Shown here one piece after another: positions 58,328 through 64,000 of a DNA stretch of 64,000 bases. The stretch spans positions 558,001-622,000 of the forward strand of contig OW569350.1 of NCBI GenBank assembly GCA_937625935.1, read 5' to 3'. Both the position numbers and the translations under genes were made by a program. Under the pieces are notes generated by a model, which had not been told where the DNA came from, searched no databases, and was given only the letters and a program-made list of their open reading frames with translations. This DNA comes from Tetramitus jugosus. Taxonomy: Eukaryota > Heterolobosea > Eutetramitea > Acrasida > Vahlkampfiidae. Each line of letters begins with the position of its first letter. The stretch's first letter is position 1.

Positions 58328-59736
58328 TTATTCCTTGGCAGCCAACTTGGCTGCTTCTTCATTCACAACCTTCATGAGCTTGTCTGCACTCTCTGCCTTT
58401 TGGAATCGAATCAAGAATGTACTAATGTGAGACTCTCCCTTCTCATCTGTCACGTTTGCATTCAACAATGCACTCTTGTCTCCACGCTTGGTACACTTCA
58501 TTCCTGGGAAGACCATTGAATTCAAAATTACACTCAAAACATTCTCCTTTCTCATGATCAATCGAGCCTTTGATCCATCCTTTTGAACATTGACCTTCAA
58601 AACTCCTATTCCACGTTCCTTCCAGTCAATCACACTCTTTTCACCTTCTCCGTTCTTTATCATTTCAAATAGTTTGCCAGTTTCTTGATACAGAGTTTGT
58701 TCTTCTTCCTCACCAGTCTTCACAGGCTCATCAGAGAATTTGACATCACGAGCAACGAAATCTCCCACAACTTCACTCTCTTCAGTGGCACCCAAATCTT
58801 CTTCTTTTGGCTTGGAGTCACTGCCCCATGTTGGTACTTCTGTTTGACTGAATGAAGTGAAAGCGGATCCACCTTCCAAATTCAATGAAGATTGACTGAA
58901 ATCAAAGCTAAATGCCGGTGTTCCAGTAGCTGACGTTCCAAATGAGAAGGCAAATGGTGATTTTTGTTGTTCGGTAGTCTTCTTCTCCTCTTCAGCAGTG
59001 GTAGTAGTGGCGGTAGTGGTTGTAGTGGATCCTTCATCACTCTTGGCAGTCGTGTCAGCAGTGGCAACAGCTGGTGTTTCGAATGAAAACTTGAAATCAG
59101 GTGATCCGTTGAATTGGAATCCACCTGATGATGCTGCTGCTGCTGCTGCTTCTGTTGGCTTGTCTGTGGTAGTAGTTGTTGGTGCTCCGAATGAGAATGG
59201 AATAGAAGTAGTGGTGGTGGTAGTAGTAGTTGAAGCATCAGATGATCCCCATGTGAATCCACTAGCAGGTGCCTCAGAAGTTGTTGCTCCTTCATCAGTT
59301 GTTGATGTTGTTGTGGATCCGAATGAGAATGGAATCACTGGTGATGCTTCAGGTGTGGATGCGTCAGAAGAAGAAGTGACATGAGGCTTCTTTCTCTTGA
59401 CCTTGAATATTCTGTAGAGTTGCATCGTTCAACATCAAGTTCAGTTAACATTCACACAGGCACACAATGGTTTTCGAACGGAATATGATACAAAAAGGAA
59501 TAAGTGGTCAGCACATGAAATTTTCTTGCAAATGATAATCCAACATCACACACACACACACACATATTACTGGAATTGTGATATCATTGGTTGATTGATG
59601 AATATGATTATTACCTTCTCTTCGCTAATTCTTCTCCGTCGGCAGTTGGCATTTCACCAACATAATTCTTCTCGTTGTATTCCTCTTCTGGTTCCTGGTC
59701 TTTTGTGAGTTCTGATTCTGCTGATCTCTTGCTCAT
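58328..59736 (-). CDS. Nup50/Nup2-like nucleoporin with Ran-binding domain (spliced)
   Basis: Exon 1 59736-59615 is too short for standard ORF calling and encodes MSKRSAESELTKDQEPEEEYNEKNYVG...GEELAKRR; exon 2 is 59411-58328; about 401 residues. The junction reads ELAKRR-IFKVKRK, which matches the start of Nup50 proteins that binds importin alpha. The 203-nt intron has a GTAATA donor and a CTCTACAG acceptor. The middle is FG-repeat-like: PFSFG and FSFG/FTWG units in Thr/Ser-rich spacers. The C-terminal 120 residues form a Ran-binding domain (YQETGKLFEMIKNGEGEKSVIDWKERGIGVLKV, then ARLIMRKENVLSVILNSMVFPGM). It should act at the nuclear basket in importin recycling. Divergent from the COA3-like gene. 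Confidence 0.85.
59412..59614 (-). other. Intron (203 nt) with CA microsatellite, in the Nup50-like gene
   Basis: GTAATA donor, CTACAG acceptor. A run of CA dinucleotides lies at about 59546-59566 (plus strand). Confidence 0.8.
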
Positions 59737-59955
59737 TTTGTGTATACGTCGTTCGCTATTGTCGTCGTGTGTAACTTTTTTCAGTGTGTGATGATCGTTT
59801 CAAAGTTCAACAATTTTTATTGAGCGCTCCAAATCTGTAATTTTCTCCGAAATCAAATCGGAAGAACCAGGCAAAAATTTTTCATGCTTGTCTGTGTGAT
59901 GTGGGAACAAAAACAATTCACGCAGCAACAACAACAAGCTTAATTCAACAGAACA

Positions 59956-60297
59956 ATGGTCATCGCAAAGAGTTCATCATCCAAGAGAGCCAACATCAAC
60001 CCAACAACTGAAGGCTTCACTGTTCCATCCACTGGTCCAGCAGCAGTCAACACCAAAATTGATAATTTGAACTTTACGTCATCATCATCGTCCAGCACAC
60101 CAAAGATTGACCCTTTCAGTCATAGTCACCTCAATGTCTCTAAAAAAACATTCTCTGGTGCCAAGTGGATCGGAGCCGGACTTTTTGCTGTTGTTTTCTC
60201 CGTTTATGGATTTACGATGCATCAATTGTCGCAAGAAGATTTTAGTGATATTACCATACCAGAGTCGATCAAGCAACAGAGACAAAAGGAAGAGTAA
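59956..60297 (+). CDS. Small single-pass protein, COA3-like cytochrome c oxidase assembly factor
   Basis: 113 residues. Ser/Thr-rich N-terminus, then a basic residue pair and one helix (KKTFSGAKWIGAGLFAVVFSVYGFTMHQLSQEDFSDI), then a charged end (PESIKQQRQKEE). The order basic residues, Gly-rich helix, YGxTxxxxSQExF, acidic tail is that of COA3/CCDC56, which sits in the mitochondrial inner membrane and stabilises newly made COX1. The N-terminus lacks a strong presequence, as in the family. The protein is short, so the match is suggestive rather than certain. ATG 59956 is in a CA-rich leader. Confidence 0.55.
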   Translation: MVIAKSSSSKRANINPTTEGFTVPSTGPAAVNTKIDNLNFTSSSSSSTPKIDPFSHSHLNVSKKTFSGAKWIGAGLFAVVFSVYGFTMHQLSQEDFSDITIPESIKQQRQKEE

Positions 60298-60732
60298 GCT
60301 AACTACCTACACTCATGTTATGGTTGAGTGAAAAAAAAACGGTGCATGAGTGTGTAAAGTAAGTACGTGGAGAGAAAAACAACAACAGAAAGGGGAATCG
60401 ACGATAGAATGTATGATGAGTAGAGTGGGGTGGCCGTTGTTTGATGATGCGATCAGATTTTTATTATAAAGCTCTCTACAACTGTTTGTCGCTTAGCGTA
60501 TACAACGTGCGCTCAATTTTGTACCCATTTTTGCTATTGTAGATATATATAAGAACAACAGTTAAAACACATAAATTCATTTTTCTTTGATTCAAATCAC
60601 TTTGTGGTTCAGTTTATTTCTTTGTATTGGGTTCATCCTTGCAAGATGAAATCTTCTCTCAGGAGTGGTTGTGAATAACCAAAATGCCCAATTCTGAAAA
60701 ATCAGAACAAACAAACACTTCACAGAAAAAAA
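60298..60732. promoter_or_regulatory. Intergenic region with TATA-like box
   Basis: 435 bp between tandem genes. gatatatataag near 60541-60552 is TATA-like, about 190 bp before the next ATG. No gene seen. Confidence 0.35.
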
Positions 60733-62787
60733 ATGATACCATCCACACCTCCATCATCACGATCCGGTTTCATCCCAGACGAAACAGAAGAAGAAGAGGA
60801 AGACGACGAGCAAGAATACAGTACATCCAGTGCCAACAGCAGCGGCACAACAAACTCTGACAATGATGACACTGATCAGGATGATGATGATGATGACAGT
60901 CAAGAAGAAGAAGATGATGATGATAATAATGACAGCAGTGAAAATCATGATTCGAACAAGATGATGAAAACACCAACAATGAACAAGAAACAAAATCCAC
61001 CATCAATGATTGGCACTACAACTACATTGAGACACACTGCTCTCTTGAACAATAATAATAATAGAAATAATACTAGCAATAATAACAATAATAATCATAA
61101 TGAGAAGAAGAAAAATGAGGATGATGGTGGTGATGAACATTCGGGTTACATTTCATCTCCCCATACGAGCAACAGTATCACTCCGATTGCAACGCCTATT
61201 CATTTGCGTCGAAGAGTTTCTTCCTTTTATGATCAACAACCAGAGTCATCATCATCATCGTCGACAAGAAATCAACAAAAGGATCACAATGAACAAAATT
61301 TACCAACAAAAAACAAGAAGCATAGAGTATCGGATGCATTATTGACAGAGTATCGAAATGCACTCATGCAAGAGAGATCTCAGAGATTGATGCTACAGGA
61401 TTTGTGTTATCGTCAATTGAAACGATTGGAAAAGATGAAGGGAGAAGCAAAATCAAAGCACGAAGCTCTATTGGAAGTAGCGATGCGTAACATGTCACTC
61501 GAAGAAGAGTTGGACAAGTTGAGAAAGGATGCTACGACTACTCCTCGCTCTCCTCACGGTACCAATAATAGTGGTATGATGATGACGAATGAGAACAGTA
61601 GTGAATCATCTTCTGGTGCGAGTCAAGTCAAGAAACCTCAAATATTTATGAAGATGCTTGGATTGAACAAATCGTCAAGCAAGAGCAATCCAACAGTGCA
61701 GTCTCATCAACATCAGAGACAAAATATGACAAACACTGGTGGTGGAGCATCAATGAATGAAAGTGGTCATAGCTATGGAGTTGCAACGGATGAGCAGACA
61801 TCACCAGATACTAGCTCATTCAACTCTCCTATGCCTGCTAGTTATAGTGGCGCTCAGTCGACGAACAACTCTACATTAGATGATGAAGAAGTAGCAAGAG
61901 GTGAGTTGACAGTAGGAAGTGGGGTTGGTGGTGGATTTTCAATGCTCATGTCTTCCTTCAAGGAGAAGAGTGGAATTGATAAGGTGCCTAAAAAGTCTGG
62001 CAAGAATCAACAGCAACTCACCCAACAACAAGAAAAATCCATTGCAAAATTGGAGAGACAACTGGCTGAGTTACAGAATAAGGACGAAGAGACAGAACAA
62101 CGATTAAAAGCGAACGAAGAAGTGATCAGTTACCTGAAATCACAACACAGAGTAACGAGAGACCTTCTAGAAGGAACAAAGGGTAAACTGTCAAAATCAT
62201 TGCGCCAATGTAAATTATTGAATAAGGAGAGAAGTAGATTGAATGAAGAAGTGGAACAGTTAAAGTCACAACTTTCAGACAACATGAACAAGCTTGAGAA
62301 ATGGCAAGAGCTGTTACAAATTACTGAGGCAGAGGCAAAACAACTGAGAGAGCAAACAGTTCCAACAATGCAACAACAGATTACTGAGTTGAAAGACGAT
62401 GTGAATACTAAGAACTTGACAATTTCGCAGTTGAGTGATAAGTTGGTTCGCCTTAAAGATCAACTCAATACTGTTCGATTGCAATTACGGAAGTTTGCAG
62501 TGAGTCGCTGCCATAAGTTCAAACCAAAGACTGACGCTACAATAGTACTTCACAAAAATCCAATGAACAATGTGTTTATGATTGACATATTGGAGGGATC
62601 AAAGAATCAAAAGCTTCTTTACTCTTACCCTATGAATATGATCAGTGATGTGCAACTGACAGATAAGAGGAATAGATTTTGCATCACGTTTTCCAATAAT
62701 ATAACGGAGTGGTTTGAATCTGTGAACTGCAACGATGTGGTGGACAATCTCAGAGAGTTTATGATAATTGTTGGAGCGGAGCAGTAA
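60733..62787 (+). CDS. Long coiled-coil protein with PH-like C-terminal domain
   Basis: 684 residues. Residues 1-140 are low complexity with Glu/Asp runs and an Asn run; a Ser-rich middle follows. A short coiled coil (about 205-265) precedes a linker with IFMKMLGLNKSS. The main coiled coil runs about 435-590. The last 90 residues (TDATIVLHKNPMNNVFMIDILEG...MISDVQLTDKRNRFCITFSNNITEWFESVNCNDVVDNLREF) have the strand pattern and C-terminal helix of a PH-like or GRAM-like domain, which could bind a phosphoinositide or a partner protein. Family not recognised; a membrane-trafficking or cytoskeletal scaffold is plausible. Confidence 0.65.
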   Translation: MIPSTPPSSRSGFIPDETEEEEEDDEQEYSTSSANSSGTTNSDNDDTDQDDDDDDSQEEEDDDDNNDSSENHDSNKMMKTPTMNKKQNPPSMIGTTTTLRHTALLNNNNNRNNTSNNNNNNHNEKKKNEDDGGDEHSGYISSPHTSNSITPIATPIHLRRRVSSFYDQQPESSSSSSTRNQQKDHNEQNLPTKNKKHRVSDALLTEYRNALMQERSQRLMLQDLCYRQLKRLEKMKGEAKSKHEALLEVAMRNMSLEEELDKLRKDATTTPRSPHGTNNSGMMMTNENSSESSSGASQVKKPQIFMKMLGLNKSSSKSNPTVQSHQHQRQNMTNTGGGASMNESGHSYGVATDEQTSPDTSSFNSPMPASYSGAQSTNNSTLDDEEVARGELTVGSGVGGGFSMLMSSFKEKSGIDKVPKKSGKNQQQLTQQQEKSIAKLERQLAELQNKDEETEQRLKANEEVISYLKSQHRVTRDLLEGTKGKLSKSLRQCKLLNKERSRLNEEVEQLKSQLSDNMNKLEKWQELLQITEAEAKQLREQTVPTMQQQITELKDDVNTKNLTISQLSDKLVRLKDQLNTVRLQLRKFAVSRCHKFKPKTDATIVLHKNPMNNVFMIDILEGSKNQKLLYSYPMNMISDVQLTDKRNRFCITFSNNITEWFESVNCNDVVDNLREFMIIVGAEQ

Positions 62788-62862
62788 CCGAGAAGCAAAT
62801 ACTAATACAACACTAATTTATTTTTCATCTCCACTTGATCATTCTCCTGAGTGTTTGGATCT

Positions 62863-64000
62863 CTAAAATGATAGAGCTCTCACTACTTCCTTCAACCTCT
62901 TACTCATATCATCATTCTGAGGATAGCTCAATTCGGCTGCCTGCTTGTTCACATCATCCAACTTCTGCTTGACTTGCTTTTCAAGTTTTTCCAGGTTGAT
63001 GGTATCTCTTGTATCGAGATTCTGAAGCTTCTCCTTAAATGACTCTTGGAGCAGATCGACTTTGGTCATTAATTCGGAATGCTTTGCCAATTGAGATGAT
63101 ATTTCCTTTTGAAACTTGTTATATGAATCCTTCATTCTTTTGGCTTGTGATGAGATGTTGGACTTGACTTGTTCCATTTTCTCGAGGTAGTTCTTGTACA
63201 GATCAGCTCGGTCTCTATCACTACAGGCAGCTAGTTCAGTCATCTTTTCATCCATGAACTCGATGACTCCTCTTTTTAGAGTTTCAATTTTCCTCCTCTT
63301 AGTTTCCATCTTCTTCTTGATTGCCGATTGCATGATGGTCATGACTCCCTGCAAAAGTTCACCTTCGTCTCCAAATTCTGAAAAGTTTGGAAAGTCAAGT
63401 GCTGGTGGAGGTGTTGACGAGATAACTTGTGAAGGATCGGATTCATCATCATTCTCTTCATCAGAGTCTACAACAGCATCTGTGATCGGTCGTTTCTTTC
63501 CTCGTCGACCTGGAGACACCTTATCGGAGAATACATGCTTTTTGATGGTGTCTGTTAGATCAAAATCGTCGAATGTTGTGTCGAGTTCACTCGTCTCAGT
63601 AAAGAGCCTTCTAGGTTTCAGTTTTGGTGCTGGCAAGATTGGTTTAGTAAATGGAGAAGGAGGTTTGGTAACATTCACAATCGATTGGAAGTTTTGCATG
63701 ACGGGAGCTAATTCGTCTTCAGGACTCTCTGGTTCTTCGTCCAAAACCTTCTCTAGTTCTTCTCCAGCCAATTGCTCAGGGGTTTTTGAAATTTCACCTC
63801 TCTTCTTTGCAGGTGGTTTGGCCTTTGCCTTGGTAGACTTGTTCACCTTCTTGGGAATAGTTTTTGCTTTGTTCTTGTCAGGCTTTGGAGTATTCACTTC
63901 TTCTACTTCTTCTGGTTGATTAACTTCTTTTGACTTCTTGTTCCTGGTTGTGGTTCTAGTGGTTCTCTGGACTTTAGGTTTCGCTTGTTTCTTGTTTGTG
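62863..64000 (-). CDS. Nuclear-type basic/coiled-coil protein, 5' end outside the window
   Basis: The frame is open to the window edge: upstream of position 63897, where only a GTG stands, codons continue as TNKKQAKPKVQRTTRTTTRNKKSKEVNQPEE, so the start lies beyond 64000. At least 378 residues are inside. The N-terminal part is Lys/Pro-rich (KNKAKTIPKKVNKSTKAKAKPPAKKRGE), typical of chromatin proteins. A middle acidic/Ser region contains SPGRRGKKRP, a possible nuclear signal. The C-terminal 170 residues are heptad coiled coil (MQSAIKKKMETKRRKIETLKRG...LQNLDTRDTINLEKLEKQVKQKLDDVN). No known domain is recognised; a kinetochore, condensin-linked or lamina-like role is only a guess. Tail to tail with the PH-like protein gene. 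Confidence 0.65.
   Translation of the reverse strand, partial: TNKKQAKPKVQRTTRTTTRNKKSKEVNQPEEVEEVNTPKPDKNKAKTIPKKVNKSTKAKAKPPAKKRGEISKTPEQLAGEELEKVLDEEPESPEDELAPVMQNFQSIVNVTKPPSPFTKPILPAPKLKPRRLFTETSELDTTFDDFDLTDTIKKHVFSDKVSPGRRGKKRPITDAVVDSDEENDDESDPSQVISSTPPPALDFPNFSEFGDEGELLQGVMTIMQSAIKKKMETKRRKIETLKRGVIEFMDEKMTELAACSDRDRADLYKNYLEKMEQVKSNISSQAKRMKDSYNKFQKEISSQLAKHSELMTKVDLLQESFKEKLQNLDTRDTINLEKLEKQVKQKLDDVNKQAAELSYPQNDDMSKRLKEVVRALSF

Noticed and set aside
59546-59566. CA microsatellite as a special element
   Set aside because: Ordinary dinucleotide repeat inside an intron.

Overview
The window looks like nuclear DNA of an amoeboflagellate of the Naegleria type (Heterolobosea). Genes are dense, on both strands, mostly uninterrupted, with a few short GT-AG introns whose 5' sites read GTATGT, GTAAGT, GTACGT or GTAATA. 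Eukaryotic nuclear functions (VPS8, a Nup50-type nucleoporin, sirtuin, GNL1 GTPase, RCC1 protein, F-box and ankyrin proteins) lie beside genes of bacterial flavour. Asn-, His- and Asp-rich low-complexity tracts are common. The genus assignment is inference from gene style; no marker gene is present.

Layout. 1-3.8 kb: a zinc transporter with a hidden in-frame intron and a tail-anchored helical protein. 4.3-6.6 kb: a PIF/Harbinger-like DNA transposon with two divergent ORFs. 6.7-16.5 kb: a YeiH/UPF0324 membrane protein, an F-box/ankyrin giant, a ubiquitin-like protein, an SPX-phosphatidylserine decarboxylase fusion and an inositol monophosphatase. 16.5-28.1 kb: a spliced coiled-coil protein, GNL1, F-box copy 1, a nucleotidyltransferase-fold protein, an SDR, a spliced mitochondrial membrane protein and a spliced sirtuin. 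28.3-34.7 kb: a broken kinase-like gene, a carboxylic acid reductase (A-PCP-R) and an inverted F-box copy 2. 35-46.7 kb: an accessory block with two tRNA genes (Ala-AGC, Leu-AAG), each with a pile of non-LTR (LINE-type) retrotransposon pieces starting about 30-45 bp upstream of the tRNA and running away from it. Between the tRNAs are a dead Harbinger copy and decayed ORFs. 47-64 kb: a small secreted protein, a spliced RCC1 gene with a cut-off BTB start, tRNA-Ser(UGA), a mitochondrial succinate-semialdehyde-type dehydrogenase, a SNARE-like protein, VPS8, Nup50, a COA3-like protein, a coiled-coil protein and a partial nuclear protein cut by the window end.

The most interesting structure is the tRNA-anchored retrotransposon array. 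Pieces are stacked head to tail. Each 3' end has a perfect hairpin of its own sequence followed by a shared TTGTTGTAT-like motif and an A tail. A 13-bp sequence (agtttgtaccaga) recurs at three successive junctions beside tRNA-Leu. This resembles the tRNA-upstream targeting of Dictyostelium TRE5 elements. I suggest repeated re-use of one landing site, which needs genome-wide checking.

Start codons were set at ATGs. Several open frames extend further 5' only through TTG or GTG, and I rejected those extensions.
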